In this document: in pieces, positions 17,880 to 27,294 of the stretch | Layout: the number at the start of each line of letters is the position of its first letter | Numbering within the stretch: the first letter of the stretch is position 1 | Assembly: GCA_030059675.1 (NCBI GenBank) | Contig: JANVYQ010000001.1 | Coordinates: 124,001 to 188,000, forward strand | DNA: 64,000 nt | Direction: 5' to 3' | From: Candidatus Pelearchaeum maunauluense | Lineage (GTDB): Archaea > Thermoproteota > Nitrososphaeria_A > Caldarchaeales > Caldarchaeaceae | The notes under the pieces: model-generated | Databases searched by the model: none | What the model saw: the letters and a program-made list of their open reading frames with translations, nothing else | What the model was told of the DNA's origin: nothing | Program-made: the position numbers and the translations under genes

Positions 17880-18305
17880 ATGCCTGATATGCTCGTCAGA
17901 CTGCTCTCGTTCATCCTGCTCCTGACGGTCATACAGCTTGGGCAGGGAATGGCGATGTTTCTGGAGATTGCGCCTGTTGAGGAGGCTGTTCTACCGCACA
18001 TTACGTTAGGTGTTTTGACGTTTCTACTGCTCTTAGGAGCCACGTACTCCAGCCGCGTGTCTGGGCATCCAGCAGCGTCCGATATCACGTTTGCGGCGTT
18101 CCTATACCTCGTTCAGGGGGCTTTTGGCCTGACCAGCATGATGGGCGAGGCTACAAAGCTGGCGGGCGTCATACATCTTTACCTCTCGTTCTTCACCGTA
18201 GCCATGGTGGCTGCCACGGTGGTAATAGCGGCGAGTAAGACACCCAGCACAGAGCAGCGGCCGCCTGCTACTAGAGCTGTGCCGCAGCCCGCCGCGCGTA
18301 TCTAG
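17880..18305 (+). CDS. Four-helix membrane protein, possibly haem-binding
   Basis: A 141-residue protein with four predicted membrane helices and a proline-rich polar tail (about residues 121-141). A His sits at the start of helix 2 (VLPHITLGVLTF) and another in helix 4 (GVIHLYLSFFTV), a spacing seen in CtaA/COX15-like and b-type haem four-helix bundles; this is a suggestion only. The ATG at 17880 or 17889 may be used. Its end overlaps the convergent CruF-type gene by 35 bases. Confidence 0.6.
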   Translation: MPDMLVRLLSFILLLTVIQLGQGMAMFLEIAPVEEAVLPHITLGVLTFLLLLGATYSSRVSGHPAASDITFAAFLYLVQGAFGLTSMMGEATKLAGVIHLYLSFFTVAMVAATVVIAASKTPSTEQRPPATRAVPQPAARI

Positions 18306-18995
18306 CAGCACCATACAACGAGAGCGCAGCTATGGGCGTGTAGCCCAGCAAGACCGCGAGCCACATACCATTAGTAGCAGCTTCGGCGGCTCTAACCGAG
18401 GAGAGTATTAGGAACGCGGCAACCGCTGATGTTGATACCCTCTTAATACCGCCGCCCACTCCTTTATAGGCTGCGTATATCATCGTAGCCACCAGAAGCC
18501 ATCCCAGGAAGTTTGTTATTGGTACGCCGTAGAATTCTCCAGGCGGTAGCCACATCCAGAGGCGGCCTGAGAGTATGGGGTCTAGTATCACGTCCAGCAG
18601 GGTTAGCGTTGCCGCTGAGGCTGGTATCCATAGTCTTGGCCCAGCTACTGCGTTGCCTACCTGCATCGCGAGGTATGCTAGGGAAGACCAGAGGAGTGGA
18701 CTGCTATGGGAACTCCGCCGACCATAGCGTATCCCAGAGCGCCCTCCACATACTCGTACCTACCGAATGGGAAGCCTGTATGAACTCCCAAAACCTCCAT
18801 CGCGAGCCCTATCGCTATTGAGAACGCTATGTAGAGCGCAGCCTTTCTTAGGTGTGTTGCGGCGTGGATGAATACGATTAGCAGGAAGAGGTCTCCCACG
18901 ATTATGTGTAGCGGCATCATATCAGATGGGATTACCGAGCCAGCTAGAGTTAGGGCTATCAGGAGGGTGTCAAGAATCTTGTTCCAGCGACTCAT
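18271..18995 (-). pseudogene. CruF-type carotenoid biosynthesis gene with a one-base frameshift
   Basis: Two overlapping reading frames together encode one carotenoid biosynthesis protein (DUF422/CruF), an integral membrane hydratase acting on acyclic carotenoid ends. The first part ends after GLAMEVLGVHTGFPFGRYEY and GYAMVGGVPIAV. The rest of the expected protein (PLLWSSLAYLAMQVGNAV, then DVILDPILSGRLWMW and YGVPITNFLGWLL) continues in another frame. Adding a single C at about 18697-18702 (a CC read as CCC) restores one continuous frame of about 241 residues with no other lesion. Start GTG/ATG near 18995; the first 26 bases overlap the VKOR gene. Genuine inactivation or a homopolymer error. 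Confidence 0.82.
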
Positions 18996-19455
18996 GCCAG
19001 CTCACATACGCTATGTATGATGCGGCGAATATCCCCACGCCCAATATATGCGCGGCTGTGCAGAAGAGGCATAGGGCGTTGATTATGGCGAGCTCAACAT
19101 AGACCAGCGCGGCTATTCCGAGCAAGCCGATTATTGACCAGGCCAGAAGAGGCTTACGCGTCTTCTCTAAGCGTGTTGATAGTATTGAGAGTGTGAGCGC
19201 TGCCATGAACCACGCCAACCCGTATGCTGCTGTCGGTATTCCCATGAAGCTCGCGTAGGGGCTGAGGAGAACATCAACGCAAGTGATTCTGCTCCCGACC
19301 TCGCAGAACCCGCTGCTCAGAACCTGCTCAGAGTCTATGAGGTATGCCGAAACAGCTACCCCAGCAGCAGACATAGCCGCGGAGAGGATGTAGAGCCTCT
19401 TCCAGCTTTCCTCAGGAGGCGAGAGCCTGCTCAATAAGGCTCGCCAGCTTATCAT
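18970..19455 (-). CDS. Vitamin K epoxide reductase (VKOR) family protein
   Basis: A 161-residue membrane protein with four to five helices and the VKOR pattern: first Cys pair FCEVGSRITCVDVLLSPYA, the FMGIPTAAYGLAWF segment, and the CxxC active site ALCLFCTAAH. In prokaryotes it re-oxidises a secreted thioredoxin-fold oxidase and passes electrons to quinone, so disulfides form outside the membrane. It overlaps the upstream thioredoxin-fold gene by 44 bases and the downstream CruF-type gene by 26. The VKOR/thioredoxin pairing strongly supports the role. Likely one operon reading from 20020 down to 18271. Confidence 0.9.
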   Translation of the reverse strand: MISWRALLSRLSPPEESWKRLYILSAAMSAAGVAVSAYLIDSEQVLSSGFCEVGSRITCVDVLLSPYASFMGIPTAAYGLAWFMAALTLSILSTRLEKTRKPLLAWSIIGLLGIAALVYVELAIINALCLFCTAAHILGVGIFAASYIAYVSWHESLEQDS

Positions 19456-20020
19456 AGCTCTGCTCTCCTACGAGCCTCCCCACAATCCTCCCATCCTTAC
19501 CTATAACGACATACGTCGGCGTCCCAACTACTGAGTAGAGGTTGAAAACATCCAGATTCTCGTCAAACAGGACTGCCCAGCTTACGTCGTGCTTACGTAG
19601 GAACTCGGCCGACTTCTGCTCATCCGTCCTCGCGTCGTTTCCCATGACTGTTATGAACTTCACGCCCCTCTCTGCGTAGGTGTCGTGGAGCTTCTTTATG
19701 GTTGGGGCCATCCTGTTGCAGTGGGGGCACCACGAGAAGGCGAAGTCCATGAAGACCACGCTCCCCCGCGCTGCTGAGAGGCTGAACTCCTCGCCGCTCA
19801 GGCCGTTCTGCGTCAAGACCTTGAGCGTGAAGTCAGGCGCCTCCTCCCCCAGGTGGGTGTTCCCACCCCGCTGGACAGGCTTGGGCGGGATTGAGATGAT
19901 ATACGCCAAAGCACCAACCAGGAGTAGGGCGGGGATAAGCGCCACTATGAGCGCCCTCCTCCCAGTATCGCGCTTCTTCCTCCGCTCACGCGCGGCCTTG
20001 CGCTTAGATTTCTTAGACAT
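19412..20020 (-). CDS. Membrane-anchored thioredoxin-fold protein (TlpA/ResA-like)
   Basis: A 202-residue protein: very basic N-terminus (about residues 1-23), one membrane helix (24-45), then an extracytoplasmic redoxin domain with EEAPDFTLKVL, the active site SWCPHCNRMAPT, a catalytic-fold VVGTPTYVVIGKDGRIVGR with the cis-Pro, and a C-terminal helix. It probably works as the DsbA-like partner of the VKOR encoded by the overlapping downstream gene. Start ATG 20020. The promoter is presumably in 20021-20060, shared with divergent hisA. Confidence 0.9.
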   Translation of the reverse strand: MSKKSKRKAARERRKKRDTGRRALIVALIPALLLVGALAYIISIPPKPVQRGGNTHLGEEAPDFTLKVLTQNGLSGEEFSLSAARGSVVFMDFAFSWCPHCNRMAPTIKKLHDTYAERGVKFITVMGNDARTDEQKSAEFLRKHDVSWAVLFDENLDVFNLYSVVGTPTYVVIGKDGRIVGRLVGEQSYDKLASLIEQALAS

Positions 20021-20054
20021 TCCAGAAGCCTCCCATGGAACTGTGAGAGCTACG

Positions 20055-20062
20055 TTATATAA
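20055..20062 (+). promoter_or_regulatory. TATA box of hisA
   Basis: TTATATAA lies 25-32 bases before the ATG at 20087. This puts transcription start at or a few bases before that codon, implying a leaderless mRNA, and argues against the upstream ATG at 20072, which is only 10 bases past the box. Confidence 0.65.
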
Positions 20063-20086
20063 TCATTCACCATGGAGAACTCTAGG

Positions 20087-20812
20087 ATGTTTGAGGTTCT
20101 GGCCAGTATTGACTTGGTTGGGGGTAGGGTTGCGCGTCTAACGCGGGGAGACCCACGTGAGACGAGGTTTTACGAGAAGAGTCCAGAGGAGTATGCTGGG
20201 CTATGGAGCGGGGCTGGGTTTAGCATGCTGCATATTGTAGATATTGACGCCGCGCTGGGCTGTGGGGATAATCTTGACGTGATAGAGCGGATTCTCAGCA
20301 GAGCTGGGATACCAGCGCAGGTTGGAGGTGGTGTGAGAAGCCTTGAGCGCGCCAAGATGCTAATACAGCTAGGCGCCGCGCGCGTGATAATCTCAAGCAT
20401 AATCTTCAAACAGCGTGATGCTGCCCTGGCGATACTCAGGGAGCTGGGTGGCGATAGGGTTGTCGCCGCACTAGATTTTGACGAGCATGGTGAGGTGCTT
20501 ATCTATGGATGGAGAGGCGGCTCTGGATACAAGCTGGTAGACGCCCTACGTGAGATTTCAGCACTAGGGTTTGAGCGGTTCATGACCACAAGCACATCCC
20601 GCGATGGAACGCTGCGCGGAATAGACACGACAACGCTGAGCACTATACCAAACGAGATGCGTAGCCAAATCCTCGCGGCTGGCGGAATAGCAAACGTGGA
20701 AGACGTGCTGAAGCTTCGCGACATGGGTTTCGGAGGAGCTATACTCGGAAAAGCAATATACGAGGGCGCGATAAGTCCTGAAGGCCTCAGGCGGCTGGGG
20801 CTTCTCGGCTAA
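20087..20812 (+). CDS. hisA: HisA, phosphoribosylformimino-AICAR ribotide isomerase
   Basis: A 241-residue TIM barrel that isomerises ProFAR to PRFAR in histidine synthesis. Catalytic Asp in ASIDLVGGRV near the N-terminus, phosphate site QVGGGVRS, second catalytic Asp in TSTSRDGTLRG, and second phosphate site AAGGIANVED / GGAILGKAIYEG. The start at ATG 20087 fits both the TATA position and the usual HisA N-terminus; ATG 20072 would add five residues. The gene is divergent from the thioredoxin-fold gene and 161 bases upstream of the glutamate synthase genes. Confidence 0.94.
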   Translation: MFEVLASIDLVGGRVARLTRGDPRETRFYEKSPEEYAGLWSGAGFSMLHIVDIDAALGCGDNLDVIERILSRAGIPAQVGGGVRSLERAKMLIQLGAARVIISSIIFKQRDAALAILRELGGDRVVAALDFDEHGEVLIYGWRGGSGYKLVDALREISALGFERFMTTSTSRDGTLRGIDTTTLSTIPNEMRSQILAAGGIANVEDVLKLRDMGFGGAILGKAIYEGAISPEGLRRLGLLG

Positions 20813-20925
20813 GGAGAGGAGTAAAGAATATTAATCATCGTTCATTGTCAATCTGCTAACGAGGTTCGTCATTTTTATGGTGTTTTGCTGGTTTTTGTTA
20901 TGGATTTTTGGCATGTGTTGTTAAG

Positions 20926-20934
20926 GTTTAAATA
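20926..20934 (+). promoter_or_regulatory. TATA box of the glutamate synthase genes
   Basis: GTTTAAATA lies 40-48 bases before ATG 20974, predicting transcription start near 20956. A TTG at 20938 would be too close to the box to be the start codon, which decides for the ATG. The preceding 100 bases are T-rich and have no gene. Confidence 0.55.
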
Positions 20935-20973
20935 GCGTTGAGTACGGTGCTTGAAACCCCAACGGCGGCAGCC

Positions 20974-22248
20974 ATGTCAAGAACAACGCTAGAGCCGAGG
21001 ATTGTGCAAGACTACCTGCGCATCCCGCCGCAGGAGGATAAAGAGTTCTGGGATGCGCGTAAGATAGAGCATATCAGACTATTGGCGCGCTTCGGCAGGC
21101 CAGCATGGGTATGGGACCCGTATAAGCATGAGTCTAACAGGATTCTTGATAGGATTTCGTTCCTTGCTGAGCGTGATGACGGCGGGGAGCTGGGTGATGT
21201 TGATGGGGTGAGCACTAGGACGCTCCTCGCCTATGGTGGGATTGAGTTAACAACCCCAATCTATCTTGGTGATATGTCCTTTGGGGCGCTGAGCGGCGTT
21301 CCCAACATAGCGCTTGCGCGCGCAGCAGACATAACGGGCGCGCTCACTGGCACGGGTGAGGGTGGCCTCCACCCAGAGGTGAGGAAATGTAAGAGGATAA
21401 CCGTGCAGTGGGCGTCTGCGCGATTCGGCGTTGATATTGACGTGCTCAACACGGGCTTGGGGATTGTGATTAAGATAGGCCAGGGAGCCAAGCCTGGGAT
21501 AGGCGGCCACCTGCCAGGCGTGAAGGTTACAGAGCCGATAAGCACGACACGCCGCATACCAGTCGGTACTGACGCAATCTCACCAGCGCCCCACCATGAT
21601 ATTTACTCAATAGAAGACCTCGGCCAGCGCATATGGGCGTTGAAGGAAGCCACTGGCAAGCCCGTCTTCGTCAAGGTCGCTGTTACCAACTACATCACGT
21701 ACATCGCCTCTGGCGTGGCGCGTATGGGTGCTGATGGTATTATCATGGACGGGCAGGGAGCTGGGACAGGCGCTACTCCTGAGGTTATCCGCGATAATGT
21801 GGGGCTTCCGATAGAGATTGCTGTGCCAGCGGTTGATAGGCTGCTGCGCCGCGAGGGGCTGCGGGATGGTTTCTCAATAATAGCGGCGGGCCGCGTGAGC
21901 AGCGCGGAGGACACGGCGAAGCTCATAGCGCTTGGGGCTGACTGCATCTCCATAGGCACGGCAGCCCTAATCGGGATGGGCTGCATAATGGTTCACCGCT
22001 GCCACCTGGGATTCTGCCCAGCCGTGCTAACCAACAAGATAACCGAAAACCCGACGAAGGTTCTCTCGCTTGACATGGCTACGCAGTGGACGGTCAACCT
22101 AATCCGCGGCTGGACCGCCGAGCTTAAGCTGATAATGGATAGGGTGGGCGTTGATAGTATTGAGGAGCTTCGCGGGCGGCGTGAGCTCCTCACAGCCCGC
22201 GGCGTTGACGAGGAGACGGCGGCGATACTCGGTGTAGAGACCTCTTAG
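20974..22248 (+). CDS. gltB: Glutamate synthase FMN/3Fe-4S subunit (GltB synthase domain)
   Basis: A 424-residue FMN-dependent TIM-barrel domain that reduces 2-oxoglutarate plus ammonia to glutamate. Seen: [42 protein letters not shown], the [16 protein letters not shown] segment, [11 protein letters not shown], the phosphate site [19 protein letters not shown], and the 3Fe-4S motif [13 protein letters not shown] (Cys-x5-Cys-x4-Cys). Many archaeal forms have an N-terminal ferredoxin domain; it is absent here. The amidotransferase and GXGXG domains are encoded downstream. The TAG stop is 7 bases before the next gene. Confidence 0.93.
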   Translation: MSRTTLEPRIVQDYLRIPPQEDKEFWDARKIEHIRLLARFGRPAWVWDPYKHESNRILDRISFLAERDDGGELGDVDGVSTRTLLAYGGIELTTPIYLGDMSFGALSGVPNIALARAADITGALTGTGEGGLHPEVRKCKRITVQWASARFGVDIDVLNTGLGIVIKIGQGAKPGIGGHLPGVKVTEPISTTRRIPVGTDAISPAPHHDIYSIEDLGQRIWALKEATGKPVFVKVAVTNYITYIASGVARMGADGIIMDGQGAGTGATPEVIRDNVGLPIEIAVPAVDRLLRREGLRDGFSIIAAGRVSSAEDTAKLIALGADCISIGTAALIGMGCIMVHRCHLGFCPAVLTNKITENPTKVLSLDMATQWTVNLIRGWTAELKLIMDRVGVDSIEELRGRRELLTARGVDEETAAILGVETS

Positions 22249-22255
22249 TGGCGGG

Positions 22256-23281
22256 GTGTTTTACAGAGCCTTGGAGACGGCAGTCTGGAGTAGGCGGAGG
22301 GTTAAACACCTCCAAGAGATGTCGGGCGCGGCTGGCAAGACACCAGGCGAGGCAGTGATAACCAGCATGGGTAGCACAGGCCCACCGCTGGTGGAGAACC
22401 CAGTCTTCATAACAGACCACCTAGTTAGCGATGGCGCCCAGGTTACGCGCCCCAGCATAGACCCTTACCGCGAGCCTATTGAGACGTATGTCTTCCTGGC
22501 TGGGGGTTTGGTTAGGCTCTCCCTTCCTGTGGTTGTTGAGGAGAGGCCAGGGGTCTCTGACGCTGTTGTGGCGGCTTTGGTTAGGGCGGCGTATAACATG
22601 GGTGTCTTGGCTTATCTGCGTAGGGCGCTACCAGAGGGGCTTGAGCGATACGCCGAGCGCGTCGTTGTTGATGCTGCCTATTATGAGGATGGGCTGGGCT
22701 ACGTCGGCATGGTGGCTGACTATGATAGCCAGTGGGAGCAGAGCGCTCTGCGCAGACTTGACTGCGTCAAGCTCCTACGAATACCAACAGCTGTGAGCTC
22801 TGCTCTTCTTGAGAGATGCGTGGCCGCTGGCTTCGGTGGCGTAGTCGTGGATGAGACACTTCCCGCAAGCAAGGAGAGCCCCCTGGAGCTGGCTGTCTCA
22901 GACGTTGATAGGACTTTGAAGAACATCAAGGAAGGCGGCGAGCCCGTGAGGAATGGGATGAGCGTTATAGCGTGTAGCCCGCGTATTAGGGGGTCTGACG
23001 ACGTGTTCAAGCTCCTTGGCCTGGGAGCCGACTGCGCAACAGTGGGCGAGGCCACGCTAGTAGCTACTGGCTTCAGGCAGGGGCGCCTGCCTGAGAAAAT
23101 GCAGGAGCTGGTGGAGAACTTCATCCTGGCTGTGCAGAAGGAGATTAAGCTCCTGGCGGGAGCAGCTGGGGTGAGCTGCGTCTATACATCAATCATAGGG
23201 AACCGCGAGCTCTTCAGGGCTATACTGCTTGAGCCTTCCCTGCGTAGGAGGCTTGGGGTTAAGCCCGCTGGCGTTGGGTGA
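22256..23281 (+). CDS. Degenerate paralogue of the glutamate synthase FMN domain
   Basis: A 341-residue protein that aligns in pattern with the C-terminal half of the preceding subunit. NGMSVIACSPRIRGSDDVFKLLGLGADCATVGEATLVATG parallels [39 protein letters not shown], and both end with a long helix plus an EL(R/F) tail. The 3Fe-4S cysteines are gone (GFRQGRLPEKMQ at that place) and the FMN-phosphate motif is altered. It is read between the FMN subunit (7 bases upstream) and the amidotransferase subunit, so it is probably a structural subunit of the same complex rather than an enzyme. Start GTG 22256. Confidence 0.75.
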   Translation: MFYRALETAVWSRRRVKHLQEMSGAAGKTPGEAVITSMGSTGPPLVENPVFITDHLVSDGAQVTRPSIDPYREPIETYVFLAGGLVRLSLPVVVEERPGVSDAVVAALVRAAYNMGVLAYLRRALPEGLERYAERVVVDAAYYEDGLGYVGMVADYDSQWEQSALRRLDCVKLLRIPTAVSSALLERCVAAGFGGVVVDETLPASKESPLELAVSDVDRTLKNIKEGGEPVRNGMSVIACSPRIRGSDDVFKLLGLGADCATVGEATLVATGFRQGRLPEKMQELVENFILAVQKEIKLLAGAAGVSCVYTSIIGNRELFRAILLEPSLRRRLGVKPAGVG

Positions 23282-23288
23282 TGATTTG

Positions 23289-25322
23289 ATGAGCTTCCTA
23301 GATGAGCTTCCTGTGGTTAAGTCTGGCTGCGGCATTCTGGGGATACTGAGGAAGAAAGACGCGGACAAAATCCGCGCGCAGGAGGCTCTAAGCTCTATTG
23401 AGTGCGTCAGGTTTAGGGGGAGTAAGCTGGGCGCTGGGTTTGCGGCATACAACATGGATGGAGACAACAGCCACTATCGTATCAAGGTGTTCGTAGATGG
23501 CGTTGAGACTCTGGAGACTGTTAAGCAGATGCTAGCCGAGTATGGTGTCGTGCTTCGCGCTGAGCTCGGCTACGACGACTCTGGAGCTTCCAAGCTCCGC
23601 TCCTGGGCTGCCCTAGCTGACGCTCCCTCGCGCGAGGCTCTCACAAACGCGGTGACGAGGGTGAACGAAGTCTTGATGCAGGACGGGATGAGGGGGAGGA
23701 TATACTCGTGGGGCAGGTATGTGGATGTCTGCAAAGGCGTCGGATACCCTGAAGACGTGTGCATGGACTTCAGGCTCGTGGAGCGCGGCATGGAGGCTGA
23801 CCTATGGATAGCGCATACCCGCCAGCCCACGAACTCGCCTGGAATCCACCCAATCTGGTCGCATCCCTTCGCAGCCAACGAGTGGGCAATAGCGCATAAC
23901 GGCGACGTAAGCTCATACGGCGCCAACATGGAGTATCTCCGCTACCGCGGCTACACGAGCTTCATCGGAACGGACAGCGAGGTCATGGCGTACCTCCTAG
24001 ACCACCTAACCCGCGTCAGGGGGCTCGCGATAGAGGAGGCCGCCGAGATACTCTGCAACCCATACGAGGCCGAGCACGGCGGTATGGAGAGGATAATAGC
24101 ACATCGCGGCGCTTCCCTGGATGGGCCGTTCAGCGTGGTAGCGGGCTACTGTGATGGAGACGACATCTACATGCTCGCCCTGGCTGATAGGTCTAAGTTT
24201 AGGCCACTCGTCGTGGGCGAGGACGGGGAGCGCATCTACGTCGCGAGCGAGGAGGCTGAGATAAGAACACTATCCAGCGACGCGCGCGTATGGACTGTAA
24301 AGCCAGGCGGCTATCTCCTAGCATCGCTCAAACAAGGGATAATACACAGCGGCCGCGAGGATTACGAGCTATTCTACCGAAGCTACTGCTCACACCACGC
24401 ACCCGCACACGCCATAGACGCGGAGGGAATGGGATACGCTGAGCTAAACAGGAAGATAAGGGAGGCGCTCAATAACGGTGCGCGTGAGGTTCATGTCAAG
24501 AACGTGAGGGGCCAGCGCTATCTAGGCGTGAATATACCAGCAGGCTCAAGGCTACACATCTACGGAACCCCTGGGAACTGCCTGGCCAACTTCAACAAGG
24601 GGGCTGAGATATACGTCTACGGTAATGCCGAGGACGATGTCGCAGACGCAATGTACGGCGGCCGCGTCGTTATCCACGGCGACGCGCGCGACGTGATTGC
24701 GCAAGCATTCCAGGATGGCGAGATATTCGTCCGTGGAAACGTCGGGAATAGGGCTGCGATACAGATGCGCGAGTTCCAGGACAGGAGGCCATTTCTCATA
24801 GTGGGCGGACGCGCCGACGACTATCTCGGCGAGTACATGGCTGGCGGCGTTGTGATGATACTCGGCCTAGACGCCATGGAGTATGAGGACAAGCCGCTGG
24901 TGGGCAAATACGTAGCTACTGGGATGGTCGGCGGGAGAATCTACATACGCGGCAGGGTTGAGCAGTGGAGAATCGGCCTCCACCCACCAAAGACAGACAC
25001 GCTCCAATACCTCCGCGGCCTACTCATGGAAGGGCTGGTGGACGCTGAGACGTATGAGGAGCTATCCAGGGAGAGGATGATAACCTACTCCATGCTTGAG
25101 CAGCGTCTCCACCCCAAAGCCCTGAGCAGGATAAGCAAGCTCTTCATAAACAAATACTTCTCACCACCCCGCGTTGAGTATCGCAGGCTCCGTGATGACG
25201 ACCTGGCACTAGTGGGAGAGAGGCTACGCAGATTCTTCGCCGAGTTCCACCTAGGGGAGCAGCTGCTACAGCGCCTGCTGGAGTCGGAGTTCACGGTCAT
25301 AACTCCCCAGAAGAAGCACTAG
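23289..25322 (+). CDS. gltB: Glutamate synthase amidotransferase plus GXGXG subunit
   Basis: A 677-residue fusion of two glutamate synthase domains that archaea often encode separately. Residues 14 to about 360 are a class II glutamine amidotransferase: catalytic Cys14 in GCGILGIL, AHTRQPTNSPGIHPIWSHPF, and AHNGDVSSYGANMEYL. About 395-580 form the GXGXG beta-helix (VHVKNVRGQRYLG, YGTPGNCLANFNKGAEIYVYGN, MYGGRVVIHGDARD, GGVVMILG). The ATG at 23289 is preferred; this leaves 13 residues before Cys14, implying removal of a propeptide as in bacterial GltB. Ammonia released from glutamine is passed to the FMN subunit. hisF follows after 29 bases. Confidence 0.92.
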   Translation: MSFLDELPVVKSGCGILGILRKKDADKIRAQEALSSIECVRFRGSKLGAGFAAYNMDGDNSHYRIKVFVDGVETLETVKQMLAEYGVVLRAELGYDDSGASKLRSWAALADAPSREALTNAVTRVNEVLMQDGMRGRIYSWGRYVDVCKGVGYPEDVCMDFRLVERGMEADLWIAHTRQPTNSPGIHPIWSHPFAANEWAIAHNGDVSSYGANMEYLRYRGYTSFIGTDSEVMAYLLDHLTRVRGLAIEEAAEILCNPYEAEHGGMERIIAHRGASLDGPFSVVAGYCDGDDIYMLALADRSKFRPLVVGEDGERIYVASEEAEIRTLSSDARVWTVKPGGYLLASLKQGIIHSGREDYELFYRSYCSHHAPAHAIDAEGMGYAELNRKIREALNNGAREVHVKNVRGQRYLGVNIPAGSRLHIYGTPGNCLANFNKGAEIYVYGNAEDDVADAMYGGRVVIHGDARDVIAQAFQDGEIFVRGNVGNRAAIQMREFQDRRPFLIVGGRADDYLGEYMAGGVVMILGLDAMEYEDKPLVGKYVATGMVGGRIYIRGRVEQWRIGLHPPKTDTLQYLRGLLMEGLVDAETYEELSRERMITYSMLEQRLHPKALSRISKLFINKYFSPPRVEYRRLRDDDLALVGERLRRFFAEFHLGEQLLQRLLESEFTVITPQKKH

Positions 25323-25351
25323 CGTTTATGAGCAGGCTCTAACACCTATCC

Positions 25352-26122
25352 ATGATGCCTCTAAGCAAGCGCATAATCCCCTGCCTTGACGTTGACCAGG
25401 GGCGCGTGGTTAAGGGGCGGATGTTCAGGGAGCTACGCGACGCTGGCAGGCCAGATGAGCTGGCGAGCCGCTACTCCGAAGAAGGGGCTGACGAGCTGGT
25501 CTTCCTAGACATAACCGCATCGGTGGAGAAGCGCGGCATACTCGTCAACGTGGTGCGTAGCGTCGCTTCCGTGATTAACATACCCTTCACGGTAGGAGGC
25601 GGGATAAGGTCTCCCGAAGACGCTGATATGGTTCTACACAACGGCGCCGACAAGGTCTCAATAAACACCGCAGCGGTCCGCGAGCCTAGGCTGGTTAAGA
25701 AGCTCTCGGAAACCTATGGAGCGCAGTGCATAGTAGTAGCCATAGACGCGAAGTCCAGCCCAGGCTTCCCGTCGGGCTATGAGGTCTATACACACGGGGG
25801 CAGGAATCCTGCTGGGCTTGACGCAGTAGAGTGGGCTAGGCGCGTGGAGGAGCTGGGAGCAGGCGAGATACTGCTCACCTCAATAGACAAAGACGGGACA
25901 CGCGAGGGCTATGACATCAAGCTAACACGCATGGTGGCGGAGGCGGTGAGCATACCAGTAATAGCCAGCGGCGGCGCAGGAGAGCCAGCACACATGTACG
26001 AGGTCCTAACAGAGGGGAAAGCAGACGCAGCACTCGCAGCATCAGTCTTCCACTACAACCAACACCTAATAGCAGAGGTCAAAAAATACCTAGCCAAACG
26101 CGGCGTCCAAGTACGTATGTAA
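25352..26122 (+). CDS. hisF: HisF, imidazole glycerol phosphate synthase cyclase subunit
   Basis: A 256-residue TIM barrel. Catalytic Asp in [28 protein letters not shown] phosphate site, [20 protein letters not shown], the second catalytic Asp in [15 protein letters not shown], and [13 protein letters not shown]. With HisH it makes IGP and AICAR from PRFAR and ammonia. Placed directly behind glutamate synthase, it is likely co-transcribed with it; AICAR released here can be used by the PurP enzyme at 12647. ATG 25352 and 25355 are equivalent starts. Confidence 0.96.
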   Translation: MMPLSKRIIPCLDVDQGRVVKGRMFRELRDAGRPDELASRYSEEGADELVFLDITASVEKRGILVNVVRSVASVINIPFTVGGGIRSPEDADMVLHNGADKVSINTAAVREPRLVKKLSETYGAQCIVVAIDAKSSPGFPSGYEVYTHGGRNPAGLDAVEWARRVEELGAGEILLTSIDKDGTREGYDIKLTRMVAEAVSIPVIASGGAGEPAHMYEVLTEGKADAALAASVFHYNQHLIAEVKKYLAKRGVQVRM

Positions 26123-26196
26123 TGTAAATTTTATTAATCCTGCATATTATCAGCAAAATTTAATTAGACTTAAACCCGTATAGCGTAGATTAGGGT

Positions 26197-26442
26197 TTGA
26201 AGGAAGACCTGAGACTCAAAATTGACCCTAGGGGGCGACTAAGCATACCGTCGGACATAAGGGATGAGGTAGGTGATGAAGTAATACTTAGAAGAACACC
26301 CGAAGGCTTCCTACTCATACCAGCTAAACAGCATAACTTCTTGGAAGAGTTTCGCCGCATTATCTCATCCGAGCCGCAAAGAACGGGAAAACCTGAAAAC
26401 TGGGACCCGAAGAAGATGAAATCAGTATGGTTAGGGGACTAA
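26197..26442 (+). CDS. vapB: AbrB/VapB-type antitoxin
   Basis: An 81-residue protein with an N-terminal SpoVT/AbrB-like DNA-binding swapped hairpin (LRLKIDPRGRLSIPSDIRDEV, EVILRRTPEGFLLIPA) and a C-terminal toxin-binding tail rich in basic and aromatic residues (about 50-81). It starts at TTG 26197 followed by AAG; a TATA-like CTTAAAC (about 26169) suggests a leaderless transcript. The stop is 6 bases before the ATG of the VapC gene. It would neutralise the PIN toxin and repress its own promoter. Confidence 0.85.
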   Translation: MKEDLRLKIDPRGRLSIPSDIRDEVGDEVILRRTPEGFLLIPAKQHNFLEEFRRIISSEPQRTGKPENWDPKKMKSVWLGD

Positions 26443-26448
26443 GTGCAT

Positions 26449-26874
26449 ATGGTTATTGGACTTGATACAAATGTCTTATGCTACGCGCTTGACCCCGCAT
26501 ATCCAGAGCATACCAAACTTAAGGGACTTCTTCTAAAATTATCTCCTGATAATATGCTTGCACTAAACCCAACAATCATACAAGAAGCCTATCATGTTCT
26601 AGTCTTTGGACAAAAATAGACTCCTAATGAAGCTATGAGAAAGCTGAGGATGTTACTAAAGCATCCTTACATAGTATTTTACGCTCAAAACAAGAAGATA
26701 TCAATGACGGCCCTGACCCTAGCAGCGCATTATGGTTTAGGAGGAAGAGACGCGCTTATTATCGCTAACTTTCTAACCAACAAAATACCCATAATGTATA
26801 CTCATGACCAAGAATTGCTAAAATTAGAAAAGCTTTCGTGGATAAATTTGAAATATCATTTAAAGACCCAATAA
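26449..26874 (+). pseudogene. vapC: VapC PIN-domain toxin gene with an in-frame TAG
   Basis: Reading through TAG 26617-26619 (codon 57) gives a complete PIN domain of 141 codons. Asp in GLDTNVL (residue 6), Glu in IIQEAYHVL, the stop within VFGQK-stop-TPNEAMRKL, Asp in GGRDALIIANF and Asp in THDQELLK are the four metal ligands expected for an RNA-cleaving toxin; two lie after the stop. Family members commonly have Trp at this spot, so TGG to TAG is the simplest change. Start ATG 26449 (or GTG 26443). Loss of a toxin is tolerated, so this can be a true null allele. Confidence 0.85.
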
Positions 26875-26969
26875 CGGAAATGACTCGTAATAGGTATTGG
26901 TCTAAAAATTATGATTGTGAAGTAATACATGTTTAAAGAGTGGTTCTTGGTGTACCGACGGTGATTAAT

Positions 26970-27290
26970 ATGAAGGTAGATGAGCTGCGTTTTGATTCGC
27001 GGGACGGGCTTATACCTGTTGTTGTTCAGGATGTTAAGACGCGTGAGGTTCTTATGCTTGCTTATGCCAATCGCGAGGCTTTGGAGAGGACGCTCTCAAC
27101 TGGTTTTGCGCATTTCTGGAGCAGGACGCGGAGGAAGCTCTGGATGAAGGGCGAGGAGTCTGGGAACACGCAGCGGGTGGAGAAGATATTGGTGGACTGC
27201 GATGCCGACGCGCTAGTCTATCTCGTTACGCCTAGCGGCCCAGCGTGCCATACTGGGAATAGGACATGCTTTTACAGAAGCCTGGATTAG
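26970..27290 (+). CDS. hisI: HisI, phosphoribosyl-AMP cyclohydrolase
   Basis: A 106-residue stand-alone cyclohydrolase: [41 protein letters not shown] and the Zn/Mg ligands in [10 protein letters not shown] and [11 protein letters not shown]. It hydrolyses PR-AMP to ProFAR in histidine synthesis. There is no fused HisE pyrophosphohydrolase and no hisE was found in the window. The ATG at 26970 is chosen over the start at 26940 because the TATA-like GTTTAAAGAG (about 26929-26938) predicts transcription start near 26959. It ends 4 bases from convergent hisH. Confidence 0.95.
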   Translation: MKVDELRFDSRDGLIPVVVQDVKTREVLMLAYANREALERTLSTGFAHFWSRTRRKLWMKGEESGNTQRVEKILVDCDADALVYLVTPSGPACHTGNRTCFYRSLD

Positions 27291-27294
27291 CGTG

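Noticed and set aside
22256-23281. Gene 22256-23281 as a pseudogene of the FMN subunit
   Set aside because: The frame is open over 341 codons, has neighbour-like codon use and tight operon spacing; divergence looks like specialisation rather than decay.
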